From Pantoea ananatis LMG 2665 (lineage in GTDB: Bacteria > Pseudomonadota > Gammaproteobacteria > Enterobacterales > Enterobacteriaceae): a stretch of DNA of 64,000 nt. Location of the stretch: contig NZ_JMJJ01000010.1 of assembly GCF_000710035.2 (NCBI RefSeq), forward strand, positions 310,001 through 374,000, given 5' to 3'. This document shows, one piece after another, positions 40,472-48,408 of this stretch. Position 1 is the first letter of the stretch. Each line of letters begins with the position of its first letter. Both the position numbers and the translations under genes were made by a program. The notes beneath the pieces were generated by a model. That model was not told the DNA's origin and ran no database searches. It saw only the letters and a program-made list of their open reading frames with translations.

Positions 40472-40513
40472 TTTAAACACGTTTAAATGTTAATTTTTGG
40501 TAAACCGGTTTAC
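40472..40513. promoter_or_regulatory. Second operator cluster near the lacI-type gene
   Basis: Second perfect GTAAACCGGTTTAC at 40500-40513 plus a related near-palindrome TTTAAACACGTTTAAA at 40472-40487 and a half-site CCGGTTTAAC near 40454. The 172-bp spacing between the two perfect sites would allow looping. The rest of 40251-40590 shows no gene. Confidence 0.75.
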
Positions 40514-40590
40514 TAACTATAACGCGAAGAAATTAAAAAGCGCGTTATTTGCGCTAAAGTTGTGCACTTTTGCGCCATTTTGGGACGCTG

Positions 40591-41613
40591 TTAACACATT
40601 CGTATCGAATCGCGCGCCACCCATTCCACCGCAAGGCGGGTTTCAGGGGGAATATCGGGCTCGTTATTCAGGATGCGCAGCATAATGTGAACCGCCGTGC
40701 GGCCCAGTTCCCGGGCGGGCTGGCGGATGGTGGAAATGCGGGGTTGGGTAAAATCGGCATAGGTGGCGTCGTCAAATCCCACCAGCGACAGCGCCTCGGG
40801 AGCCTGTAACCCGCGTGCGCGCAGGCCATCCAGCAAGCCCAGCACCAGATAGTCACTGGCGGCAAACACGGCGGTTGGGCGGTGCGGCCGGCTGAACAGG
40901 TGTTGAAGCGCCTGTTCGCCAAACTCACGCTGGTATTCGCCGTACATCACCCATTCAGGCGGCACGGTCAGGCCCGCCTGCGCCATGGCGGTGCAGAAGC
41001 CCTGATAGCGTTCGCGCACGCTCATCAGCTCATCCGGCCCGCCAACAAACGCGATATGACGATGACCGGCGGCGATCAGCTTTTCGGTAGCAATGCGCCC
41101 GCCCTGCACGTTATCGGCGAACACCTTTGGCACTCTGCTGCCGGGAATATCTTCATCCAGCAGCACAATACGCTGGTGACGGTTAATTTCCTTACGCAGC
41201 AGCCCGTTATCCGGGTGGTTGGTGGTAAACAGCAAACCATCCACCTGGCAGGTATCCAGCCAGCGGATAAACTGGCTTTCTTTGCCGGGATGGTTGCGGG
41301 TGATGCAGAGCACAAGGCTGTAGCCACAGGCCGAAGCGGCTTCTTCCGCCGCGTCCGCCAGTTCGGCGAAGAAAGGGTTAGTAATATCGGGCAGGACCAG
41401 CCCTAAGGTTTCACTGCCGCCTTTGCTCAGGCGGCGCGCCAGGCTGTTGCCGCGATAATCCAGCTGGCGAATGGCGGCTTCAATGCGGTCGATGGTGTCC
41501 TGCGGCAGCATAATGCTTTGATTCATATAGCGGGATACGGTCGCTTTTGACAGCCCGGCCAGCGTCGCTACGTCGGATAACAGCACCCGTTTTTTAATCA
41601 TATCCACAGCCAT
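40591..41613 (-). CDS. LacI-family transcriptional regulator
   Basis: 340 residues. N-terminal helix-turn-helix and hinge (VATLAGLSKATVSRYMNQS, RLSKGGSETLGLVLPDITNPFF), then a sugar-binding core. Likely represses the flanking transporter and catabolic genes through the GTAAACCGGTTTAC sites downstream of its own gene; the binding assignment is inference from position. Start taken at the GTG/ATG coding MAVDMIKKRVLL; a start at the second Met (MIKKR) is also possible. Confidence 0.9.
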   Translation of the reverse strand: MAVDMIKKRVLLSDVATLAGLSKATVSRYMNQSIMLPQDTIDRIEAAIRQLDYRGNSLARRLSKGGSETLGLVLPDITNPFFAELADAAEEAASACGYSLVLCITRNHPGKESQFIRWLDTCQVDGLLFTTNHPDNGLLRKEINRHQRIVLLDEDIPGSRVPKVFADNVQGGRIATEKLIAAGHRHIAFVGGPDELMSVRERYQGFCTAMAQAGLTVPPEWVMYGEYQREFGEQALQHLFSRPHRPTAVFAASDYLVLGLLDGLRARGLQAPEALSLVGFDDATYADFTQPRISTIRQPARELGRTAVHIMLRILNNEPDIPPETRLAVEWVARDSIRMC

Positions 41614-41938
41614 CTTGCCCAGAATCGGCTATCTGTAACACAGTTACGCGCGCCGGATACAGTATTTTTGCGCTGCCCCTGGCGATAAAATAATCGCTTG
41701 ACAAAATCTGAGCGGAAGAGAATGGTAGAGACAGTTTACCGCATTACCCGGGAGTCACTCCCACACCGGCTTAGCCCGTTTCAGGTGTTCACCATAATGG
41801 ACAGTGAGCAGAAACGCGGTTATTCAGGTTCAGGCTGAATAAGCCATTCACACGATATTTGCCCGCCAACAATAATCCCTCTGCATTTCGATGCGGAGAT
41901 CGACTGGTTATCGCACATTCCCGACGAGGAATTTTAAG
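41614..41938. other. Intergenic regulatory region between lacI-type and binding-protein genes
   Basis: 325 bp between divergently transcribed genes, without a convincing gene. A TTGACA (about 41698-41703) could be a -35 on the + strand. Degenerate operator-like stretches (GTTTAC near 41738 and AAACGCGGTTAT near 41813) are visible but far from the perfect operator. Confidence 0.4.
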
Positions 41939-42889
41939 ATGATGGCATTTAACACCAGAAAACTGCGTTCTGTTGCGCTGGCAACGGGCTTACTGGCAGC
42001 GGGTTCGTTTTTTACTTTGGCTCATGCAGCACCGACTTATGCGCTGGTACAGATCAACCAGCAGGCCTTGTTCTTTAATCAGATGAATCAGGGCGCACAG
42101 GAGGCAGCGAAAGCTAGCGGTAAAAATTTAGTGATCTTCAACGCCAACGATAATCCCGTGTCGCAAAACGACGCGATCGAAAATTATATTCAGCAGGGCG
42201 TGAAGGGCATTATGGTGGACGCGATTGACGTCAACGGCATTATGCCTGCGATTAAAGAAGCGGCTGCCGCTAAAATACCAGTGATTGCGATTGATGCGGT
42301 ATTACCGGCTGGCCCACAGGCGGCGCAGGTGGGCGTGGATAATCTGGAAGGCGGTAAGATTATCGGCAAATATTTTGTCGATTACGTGGCGAAAAATATG
42401 GGCGGCAAAGCGCGGCTGGGCATTGTGGGCGCGCTGAACTCAGCCGTGCAAAACCAGCGTCAGAAAGGCTTTGAAGAAACCATTAAGAGCAATCCTGGCA
42501 TTACCGTCGCGGACGTGGTGGATGGCCAGAACGTGCAGGACACCGCGATGACAGCAGCAGAGAACCTGATCACCGGCAACCCGGACCTGACGGCCATTTA
42601 TGCCACTGGTGAACCGGCGTTACTGGGCGCGATTGCGGCCGTAGAGAACCAGGGGCGGCAGAAAGACATCAAGGTGTTCGGCTGGGATCTGACGTCAAAG
42701 GCGATCACCGGTATCGATAACGGTTATGTCACTGCCGTTCTGCAGCAGGACCCGAAAAAAATGGGTGAAGAGGCGGTCAAAGCTCTGAACGCGGTGACGT
42801 CCGGCAAAACCGTGTCGAAAACCATTCTGGTACCGGCGACGGTCGTCACCAAAGCCAACGTGGACAGCTACCGCGCGATGTTTAAGTAA
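41939..42889 (+). CDS. Sugar-type ABC transporter substrate-binding protein
   Basis: 316 residues from the ATG at 41939, preceded by GAGGA; the upstream in-frame extension lacks a signal. Signal peptide with cleavage near AHAAP, then a RbsB/type-1 periplasmic-binding fold (NANDNPVSQNDAIENYIQQGVKG, FGWDLTSKAITGI). It is encoded apart from the ATPase and permease, on the other strand, across the LacI gene, but is their natural partner. The stop overlaps the convergent kinase gene by 8 bp. Confidence 0.92.
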   Translation: MMAFNTRKLRSVALATGLLAAGSFFTLAHAAPTYALVQINQQALFFNQMNQGAQEAAKASGKNLVIFNANDNPVSQNDAIENYIQQGVKGIMVDAIDVNGIMPAIKEAAAAKIPVIAIDAVLPAGPQAAQVGVDNLEGGKIIGKYFVDYVAKNMGGKARLGIVGALNSAVQNQRQKGFEETIKSNPGITVADVVDGQNVQDTAMTAAENLITGNPDLTAIYATGEPALLGAIAAVENQGRQKDIKVFGWDLTSKAITGIDNGYVTAVLQQDPKKMGEEAVKALNAVTSGKTVSKTILVPATVVTKANVDSYRAMFK

Positions 42890-43763
42890 CGCCTGACTCG
42901 CCGCCTGCACTCAGCAGTGCGGCGAGTTCGTTGACGGAGGGGAAGGCACTCAGCGTGCCGCGACGGCTCACCGTGATGGCGGCGGCCTGACTGGCGTGAG
43001 TAAGTGCTAACTTATCAATCTGAACCTGGCGCCTGAGTGCCGACGCCAGCATGACGGCAAGAAAGGTATCGCCCGCGCCGGTGGTATCCAGCGCCTCGAC
43101 GGGCGTGGCAGGGCAAAACTCGCGGCGGTCGCCCTGAATCAGCCAGGCACCCGCGCTACCGTGAGTAACCACTAACGTTTTAACCGCTTCAGGATGCAAC
43201 TGCCGGGCTTCGTGCTGATTCACCACGGCAATATCCACCAGCGGCCAGCAGGCACTGAACCCGGCATGGACCGGCGAAGGGTTAAAGACGGTGATCAGGC
43301 CACGCGACTTCGCCAACTGGAACAGCGCATGGGTTTTCTCCGGCGAGAAGTTGCCCTGCTGCACCAGGACATCGCCAGCGCGTGCCGCGGCCAGATGTGC
43401 ACTGATGATATCAATGCTCAACGCATCGGCTGCCCCGGTGCTGGTAATAATGGCGTTGTCGCCGTCGGCGCTGTTGAGAATAAGCGAGGTATCGCTAAAG
43501 GGATGAACCGGTTCAGCGGGCATAAAATAAAGCGGCTCCAGAGTGAGCTGCTGGCGAAGAGTTATTCCATTGCTGTCTTTGCCCGTCGCGGCAATTAAAT
43601 GGGTTTCTATGCCGCAGCGGGATAACAGAATCGCCTGATTCGCGCCTTTACCGCCGATATCCTGCGAAACTTTATTTCCATGAACCGATGCGCCTTTTAA
43701 AGGAATATCGGCAATGCTCCAGGTTTCATCGACAGTGATATTTCCGGCCACATAAACACGCAT
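42882..43763 (-). CDS. PfkB-family carbohydrate kinase (ribokinase-like)
   Basis: 293 residues with the ribokinase motifs GGKGANQA near residue 38 and DTTGAGDTFLAVMLA near residue 232. Phosphorylates a sugar or nucleoside; the substrate is presumably the compound released by the neighbouring hydrolases. Only 29 bp separate its start from that of the divergent BtpA-family gene, so their promoters must lie within or overlap coding sequence. Confidence 0.88.
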   Translation of the reverse strand: MRVYVAGNITVDETWSIADIPLKGASVHGNKVSQDIGGKGANQAILLSRCGIETHLIAATGKDSNGITLRQQLTLEPLYFMPAEPVHPFSDTSLILNSADGDNAIITSTGAADALSIDIISAHLAAARAGDVLVQQGNFSPEKTHALFQLAKSRGLITVFNPSPVHAGFSACWPLVDIAVVNQHEARQLHPEAVKTLVVTHGSAGAWLIQGDRREFCPATPVEALDTTGAGDTFLAVMLASALRRQVQIDKLALTHASQAAAITVSRRGTLSAFPSVNELAALLSAGGESGVT

Positions 43764-43792
43764 AGTGTTTCCCTGAACAGGATAAAGACAAG

Positions 43793-44638
43793 ATGGTTGC
43801 TATATCAGCAGAAAAAAATGATGCAATACAAGCGATATTTTCCCGCCCCAAAGCGGTCATTGGCGTGATTCACTGTGACCCGTTTCCCGGCTCGCCTAAA
43901 TACCGGGGGAAATCAGTCAAGGCGATAACAGAGCGTGCCCTGCGCGATGCGGAAAATTATATTTGCGGCGGCGTTCATGGCCTGATTATTGAAAACCACG
44001 GCGATATTCCGTTTTCAAAACCCGAGGATATTGGCCCGGAAACGTCGGCCCTGATGGCGGTTATCACGGAAAAAGTGCGCGAACGGTTTGGCGTGCCGCT
44101 GGGCATTAACGTGCTGGCGAACGCGGCGCTGCCGGCCTTTGCCACCGCGCTGGCGGGCGGGGCGGATTTTATCCGCGTCAACCAGTGGGCGAATGCTTAC
44201 ATCGCCAATGAAGGCTTTATTGAAGGGGCCGCCGCCAAAGCGTTGCGCTACCGCAGCCAGCTGCGTGCCGAACATATTCGGGTGTTTGCCGACAGCCATG
44301 TTAAACACGGCAGCCATGCGATAGTGGCCGACCGCTCCATTCAGGAACTGACGCGCGACGTTGACTTCTTTGACGCGGACGCCGTGATCGCCACCGGGCA
44401 GCGTACCGGCGACAGCGCCACCCTGGACGAAATCGACGAGATCCGCGCCGCCACCGCCTTACCGCTGCTGGTGGGGTCGGGCGTCACGCCTACCAATGTC
44501 TGCCAGATCCTGGGCCGCACCCAGGGCGTGATTGTCGCCAGCGCGCTCAAGGTGGACGGCGTCTGGTGGAACGATGTGGATCTGGAAAGGGTTAAACACT
44601 TTATGGCCGTGGCGCAGGCGGCGCTGGATAAGGCCTAG
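43793..44638 (+). CDS. BtpA/SgcQ-family TIM-barrel protein
   Basis: 281 residues. VIGVIHCDPFPGSP, GVHGLIIENHGDIPF, FIRVNQWANAYIANEGFIEG, FADSHVKHGSH and VIATGQRTGD match the BtpA family (E. coli SgcQ, photosystem I biogenesis BtpA). SgcQ-type genes occur in sugar operons and may be aldolase- or epimerase-like; the function is not established. Its place in this catabolic locus supports a metabolic role. Confidence 0.87.
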   Translation: MVAISAEKNDAIQAIFSRPKAVIGVIHCDPFPGSPKYRGKSVKAITERALRDAENYICGGVHGLIIENHGDIPFSKPEDIGPETSALMAVITEKVRERFGVPLGINVLANAALPAFATALAGGADFIRVNQWANAYIANEGFIEGAAAKALRYRSQLRAEHIRVFADSHVKHGSHAIVADRSIQELTRDVDFFDADAVIATGQRTGDSATLDEIDEIRAATALPLLVGSGVTPTNVCQILGRTQGVIVASALKVDGVWWNDVDLERVKHFMAVAQAALDKA

Positions 44639-44665
44639 CCGCTGTTTAGCGTCAGCCACAGGCAA

Positions 44666-44730
44666 CAAAAAACCCCGCGGGTGAGGCGAGGTTTTTTGTT
44701 TACGTAAGCACGGTTACGTGCGGTGCACAT
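44666..44730 (-). ncRNA. Candidate IstR-like antisense RNA to the TisB-type gene
   Basis: A - strand -10-like GATAAT (44736-44741) precedes a 65-nt stretch ending in a hairpin AACCTCGC/GCGGGGTT and T6 (44665-44693). The hairpin pairs fully on the - strand using a U-G wobble but has a C-A mismatch on the + strand, so it looks built for a leftward transcript. In E. coli the antitoxin RNA IstR-1 is transcribed divergently just upstream of tisB and pairs with its leader. No sequence match to IstR-1 is claimed. Confidence 0.35.
44671..44699. terminator. Bidirectional terminator after the BtpA-family gene
   Basis: AACCCCGC (44671-44678) / GCGAGGTT (44686-44693) stem, A-run on the left and T-run on the right. 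It can end the + strand BtpA transcript and a - strand RNA. Confidence 0.75.
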
Positions 44731-44790
44731 CCTGCATTATCAACCTAATCAGCCTGTTACAGGCAGCGGAAAGGGTCGCAGGCTGTAAGT

Positions 44791-44808
44791 GCTCCTGACC
44801 ACAGGAGC
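44791..44808 (+). promoter_or_regulatory. Hairpin sequestering the TisB ribosome site
   Basis: GCTCCTG (44791-44797) and CAGGAGC (44802-44808) form a perfect 7-bp stem with a 4-base loop; the right arm contains the AGGAG Shine-Dalgarno of the peptide gene starting at 44815. E. coli tisB is likewise translated only after ribosome standby because its initiation site is structured. Confidence 0.75.
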
Positions 44809-44814
44809 CAGCGT

Positions 44815-44904
44815 ATGAGATGGATAGAAATCGCTCGCGTATTTCTTAAGCTCATGGTTGCACTACTGCAACTGCTTGAAATTATCGTGAACTCCTTCAG
44901 GTAA
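44815..44904 (+). CDS. tisB: TisB-like small membrane toxin (29 residues)
   Basis: The 29-codon frame gives MRWIEIARVFLKLMVALLQL followed by LEIIVNSFR. E. coli TisB, also 29 residues, shares the IA-x3-LKL-x-VA-x-LQLL core, an amphipathic membrane helix with acidic residues at the same places. TisB inserts into the inner membrane, collapses the proton motive force under SOS and promotes persistence. AGGAG lies 7 bp upstream but inside a hairpin. A terminator follows. I found no convincing LexA box between 44638 and 44815, so SOS control is not shown. Confidence 0.75.
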   Translation: MRWIEIARVFLKLMVALLQLLEIIVNSFR

Positions 44905-44925
44905 ATCACGTTCAGGCCGCACCTG

Positions 44926-44951
44926 AGGGAGGTGATATTCACCTCCCTTTA
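44926..44951 (+). terminator. Terminator of the TisB-like gene
   Basis: Perfect AGGGAGGTGA / TCACCTCCCT stem with a 3-base loop and short T tail, 22 bp after the stop codon. Confidence 0.85.
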
Positions 44952-44983
44952 ATCACAGGGTTCGAAAAAGCAGAACGGTTACG

Positions 44984-46273
44984 TCAGGCCAGCCAGCCTT
45001 TCACCACCGGCAGCACCGCCGGAATCTGCGACAGCAGGTAGAGAATCAGGCCGATGGTGCCGCCCACCAGCGTGCCGTTGATGCGGATAAACTGCAGGTC
45101 CTTACCGATATTCAGCTCGATCTGCTGCGACATATCGCGCGCATCCCAGCTTTTCACCGTGTCGCTGATATGGCGCGTCAGGAACGCCGCGAATTCTGGC
45201 GCGACGCTGCGGGCGGCGTCTTCCAGATGCTGATTCATGGAGCTACGCAGTCCTTCATCGGCGGCCAGGGTTTCGCCCAGCCACAGGGCCGCCTGACGGA
45301 CCTTGTCCTGCACTTTTGACGCCTCGCTGTTGAGATCCGCTTTCAGCCAGTCGCGCAGATCGCCCCACAGCTCGCCAATATAGCGGTTCAGCGTGGGATC
45401 GTCTTTCAGCCAGCCTTTGATCACCTCGGCGCGCTCGGCCATCTCGGGATCGTTTTTCAGCTTTTCGATCAGGCGATCCACCGCGCGATTAAAGCCCAGC
45501 CGCAGCTCGTGGCCCTGATCCAGCGCCACGTCATCCAGCAGGGAATCCACCGCGTTGGCAACCAGCTCTGCGCTGTGCTCTCCCAGCCATTCTGTCGGCA
45601 ACATTTTGGCCTTGATGGGGTGCTCGCGCTTCAGCCAGCGCACCAGCTGGCTGGCGATAAATTCCCGGGTGCTGGGCTTATGCAGCAGCCGCAGCAACTG
45701 CTCGACCGCCGCATCCAGCAGTTCCTGATGTCGGTTATTTTTGGTCAGGCTTTCCAGCATCAGCGCGCCGCTCTGGCTGAGATCCACCTTGTCGATCGCC
45801 TTATGCACCGCGCGGCGCATGAAGTGCTGGATGCGCGCGTCATCGGTCAGATCGAGAAAGCCGCGCATGACCTGTAGCAGGTGGCGACCGATCCGATCGG
45901 CATTGCCGGGCGCGCTCAGCCAGGTGGCCAGCATCTGCGAGGGATCGTGACGGCGGATCAGATTCAGCATCGAATCGGTATCCAGAAACTTTTCCTGCAC
46001 AAAGCGGCCCAGATTCTCCCCGATGCGATCTTTATTGCGCGGGATGATCGCCGTATGACGGGCAATAAACGGCACCGGTACGCGGCGAAACAGCGCCACC
46101 ACCGCAAACCAGTCAGCCAGCGCGCCGACCATCGCGGCTTCGGCGATGGCTTTGATGCCGCTGACGTAAAAGTTGGGCGGCAGAAACAGGGTAACCACAA
46201 AGGTAGCGGCAGCCAGCAGCAGCAGCGACAGCGCCAGACGTTTGGTCCGTTTTAGTTCACGTTGTTTATCCAT
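44984..46273 (-). CDS. yjiN: DUF445 inner-membrane protein YjiN
   Basis: 429 residues. It begins with a basic stretch and a hydrophobic helix (about 12-32), has the [20 protein letters not shown] motif that defines DUF445, a long helical middle, and a C-terminal helix ([14 protein letters not shown]). E. coli YjiN is of the same length. Function unknown. Confidence 0.9.
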   Translation of the reverse strand: MDKQRELKRTKRLALSLLLLAAATFVVTLFLPPNFYVSGIKAIAEAAMVGALADWFAVVALFRRVPVPFIARHTAIIPRNKDRIGENLGRFVQEKFLDTDSMLNLIRRHDPSQMLATWLSAPGNADRIGRHLLQVMRGFLDLTDDARIQHFMRRAVHKAIDKVDLSQSGALMLESLTKNNRHQELLDAAVEQLLRLLHKPSTREFIASQLVRWLKREHPIKAKMLPTEWLGEHSAELVANAVDSLLDDVALDQGHELRLGFNRAVDRLIEKLKNDPEMAERAEVIKGWLKDDPTLNRYIGELWGDLRDWLKADLNSEASKVQDKVRQAALWLGETLAADEGLRSSMNQHLEDAARSVAPEFAAFLTRHISDTVKSWDARDMSQQIELNIGKDLQFIRINGTLVGGTIGLILYLLSQIPAVLPVVKGWLA

Positions 46274-46588
46274 GTCCTGATCTTAGCAGCTTGCCTGATG
46301 ATTAAGTATAAAATGCCGGTTTGCGCCCGTGTTACCCCGATCAGAATGGGGCTTGTTTAACGCAGTAAATTTGCGACAAAGTAGATGAGTAGTGAGATGA
46401 ATCACACCAAAGTTTATCCCCAGGATAACGGCTTTCGTGAATCAGGTGCCCGGCATTAGAAACAGGATTCAATGCACGAAACGGATCAGGGTTAAATCAC
46501 GGGTTAACCGGCGGCGGGCAGCCGAAACGAATCAGGTCTCCAGCAGCGCACTGACGCTGGGAAGTGAGGTACATTGTCGACAAAAAAA
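46274..46588. other. Intergenic region upstream of yjiN, no gene seen
   Basis: About 315 bp. It contains GAATCAGGT twice (near 46439 and 46529) and should hold the yjiN promoter on the - strand, but I see no gene or strong signal. Confidence 0.4.
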
Positions 46589-46633
46589 AGGACTATAATC
46601 CCATTTATCGCTACCTAATAGGAATAAATTCCC
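46589..46633 (+). promoter_or_regulatory. Second HipB-type operator pair beyond hipA, inverted copy of the hipBA control region
   Basis: AGGACTATAATCCC (46589-46602) and AGGAATAAATTCCC (46620-46633) match the two sites before hipB and have the same 31-bp centre spacing, but are arranged as an inverted copy. The first contains a consensus -10 TATAAT with ACATTG 17 bp upstream, so it could start a + strand transcript antisense to the hipA 3' end. Confidence 0.7.
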
Positions 46634-46642
46634 ATTATGATG

Positions 46643-47893
46643 TCAGACGTTGAATGCCGATTCCTGTAGGGCTTGCTCGGCCCGGCCAATGCCTAAGCCC
46701 TTAGCAACATGTCGCCACGACTTCACCGCGCTCAGCACCTCATCGTAGATTTTCGTTGCGTCACTCTGTGACAGCCTGAAGAAATCTTTTACCTCAAAAG
46801 CGAGTCGGTAATCGAGCGCGTTGTCTGAATCATTAATATTGAGATGAAGCCCTTGCTTGCCGACAATCGGGTTTACGTCATAAGCCGGTGATAACGTCCA
46901 ACCCTGCCGTGTGAGCAAAAAACCGTGATTGCGCAGATGGTCGTCAGTATTCGATACGGCAATATTCAACACGATTCTGCGCCATAGCTGGGCTAAATCG
47001 GCTTTTGTTTGCGCGCCCTGAGTGGAGAGAAATTCGGCGATTTCTAAATAACTGGCCCCCTGCGACTGCTCACCATCATAGTAGTGAAGCTGTGTCATTG
47101 CCGATGAAAAATGAATCCGCTTTTCACCCTCGCGATCGAAGCGGCGAGTTAAAAAGGTATGGTGTGTTGATGAAAACCGCCTGATTTCGGCAGGAGACAT
47201 ATTAACGCCAGCCGCGATGGCCAACTGATGGCACACCATCTCCCATGCACCGATGTCACAGGTGTCTGTGGTATTGGGAAACTTGGCGATCCACAGCTGG
47301 TTATTCTCATCGGCCACACAGGCCTTTGGCCTTGCTCCGCCTAATGATGACCCCGGTGAAATCAGCATTTTCAACCAGGCGTAATATTCATCACTATCAA
47401 TATTTTCATCTTTTTCAATCTGTAGGGCGGCATACTCTAATTCTCGCAGCGCCGCGATTGGCGGGGCGGCAAAATCACTGTTGTTATCCAGAAAATCATC
47501 GCATCCTGATTTCCTGAATCGAATACCGCCCATTCGATAAGCATCATGTACGCCCAGAAGATAATCCAGCTCAGTCAGTCGACTATTCGCCCGCATGCCC
47601 TTACGCGCTTCAATCGCTGCGCGACGCTGCATCAAAATACGCCCCCAGCGATCGGGTGACGAATCGAGAAAAGCGCGGAAGTTTTTATTTGCTTCGTCGT
47701 TGTAGAGTTCCCCTGAGTGAAGCGTCAGCATAGGATCGATTTGCAAACGGTGGGGAGAGGTTAAAAATGTGTTGTCATATGAAAAGCTGAATACACCGCC
47801 ACGACTGGAATCACTGTAAGAAAGGTGGCCCAGCAATAAAGGTTTCTCTATGGGTTGCCAGTCTGCATAGACCTCAATGCTTTCACGACTCAT
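46643..47893 (-). CDS. hipA: HipA-family serine/threonine kinase toxin
   Basis: 416 residues. The DSSPDRWGR motif near residue 77, the glycine-rich loop GSSLGGARPKA (181-191), catalytic NTDDH (315-319) and the metal-binding AYDVNP (about 337-342) are all intact. HipA of E. coli phosphorylates glutamyl-tRNA synthetase and causes persistence; HipA relatives have other targets. The start overlaps the antitoxin stop by 4 bp. Confidence 0.92.
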   Translation of the reverse strand: MSRESIEVYADWQPIEKPLLLGHLSYSDSSRGGVFSFSYDNTFLTSPHRLQIDPMLTLHSGELYNDEANKNFRAFLDSSPDRWGRILMQRRAAIEARKGMRANSRLTELDYLLGVHDAYRMGGIRFRKSGCDDFLDNNSDFAAPPIAALRELEYAALQIEKDENIDSDEYYAWLKMLISPGSSLGGARPKACVADENNQLWIAKFPNTTDTCDIGAWEMVCHQLAIAAGVNMSPAEIRRFSSTHHTFLTRRFDREGEKRIHFSSAMTQLHYYDGEQSQGASYLEIAEFLSTQGAQTKADLAQLWRRIVLNIAVSNTDDHLRNHGFLLTRQGWTLSPAYDVNPIVGKQGLHLNINDSDNALDYRLAFEVKDFFRLSQSDATKIYDEVLSAVKSWRHVAKGLGIGRAEQALQESAFNV

Positions 47894-48195
47894 TTTGAAC
47901 CTTCCAGCAGTTTAATGTTTTGCAGCTTAATACCGACCTCATCGTGAGCCGCCATTTCTGCAAAATTGTTTTCCATTCCCAGCACGGCCATGATTTTTAA
48001 ATAGGTGCCAATGGCAACGCCCGGATCGCCTGCGAAGGCCTTGTTTATCGTCTTATGATCAAAACCGGTTCGCTCGCATAGCAATTTTTTAGTGAAGCCA
48101 CGGCGTTTCATCGCCAATAGCAAATCCTCACCAAAGTGCATGAGGATTTTGCGTTGCCTGGGAAACAACACATTGTGCAAATCTCGTTTTGCCAT
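47890..48195 (-). CDS. hipB: HipB-like XRE antitoxin/repressor
   Basis: 101 residues from the ATG at 48195. A helix-turn-helix occupies about residues 22-60 (GEDLLLAMKRRGFTKKLLCERTGFDHKTINKAF in two helices). It should neutralise the HipA-type kinase and repress the operon through the GGGA-N6-TCCC sites upstream. Longer than E. coli HipB (88) with a different C-terminal tail. Confidence 0.85.
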   Translation of the reverse strand: MAKRDLHNVLFPRQRKILMHFGEDLLLAMKRRGFTKKLLCERTGFDHKTINKAFAGDPGVAIGTYLKIMAVLGMENNFAEMAAHDEVGIKLQNIKLLEGSK

Positions 48196-48208
48196 CAACC
48201 TATCATCC

Positions 48209-48271
48209 GGGACTAAATTCCCAATTTTGGTTCAATGATGGGAATATAGTCCCTTTTTTGAAGTTGTACAA
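48209..48271 (-). promoter_or_regulatory. hipBA promoter and operator pair
   Basis: Operators GGGACTAAATTCCC (48209-48222) and GGGAATATAGTCCC (48240-48253) are near reverse complements, with centres 31 bp apart (three helical turns). The distal one covers a -10 TATATT on the - strand (48243-48248); TTGTAC (48266-48271) is the -35 with a 17-bp spacer. Repressor binding would therefore block RNA polymerase. Confidence 0.8.
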
Positions 48272-48377
48272 TCAATCTTCGTTTTGACCCTTTCAACGCG
48301 AATTCGCATAATTTATGCCTCTGAGCGGGTAGCGAGAACATCACCCCAACCTGATTTCTGTACGTAAAAGCGCAGAA

Positions 48378-48408
48378 CTGTCATAGAAATGTCAGTTCAG
48401 CGTATATC
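48378..48408 (+). promoter_or_regulatory. Possible PhoB box and promoter
   Basis: CTGTCATAGAAATGTCAG (48378-48395) has TGTCA twice at the 11-bp period and a close fit to the Pho box CTGTCAT-AWAW-CTGTCAY. A TATATC -10-like hexamer follows at 48403-48408. The next + strand gene starts about 390 bp on, so the target is uncertain. Confidence 0.45.

Noticed and set aside
44638-44815. LexA (SOS) box upstream of the TisB-like gene
   Set aside because: I looked for CTG-N10-CAG and saw only elements with wrong spacing (for example CTGTTACAG near 44754).
44757-44942. 61-codon - strand frame opposite the TisB-like gene
   Set aside because: No ribosome site and it covers the + strand terminator; the + strand peptide has a recognisable family.
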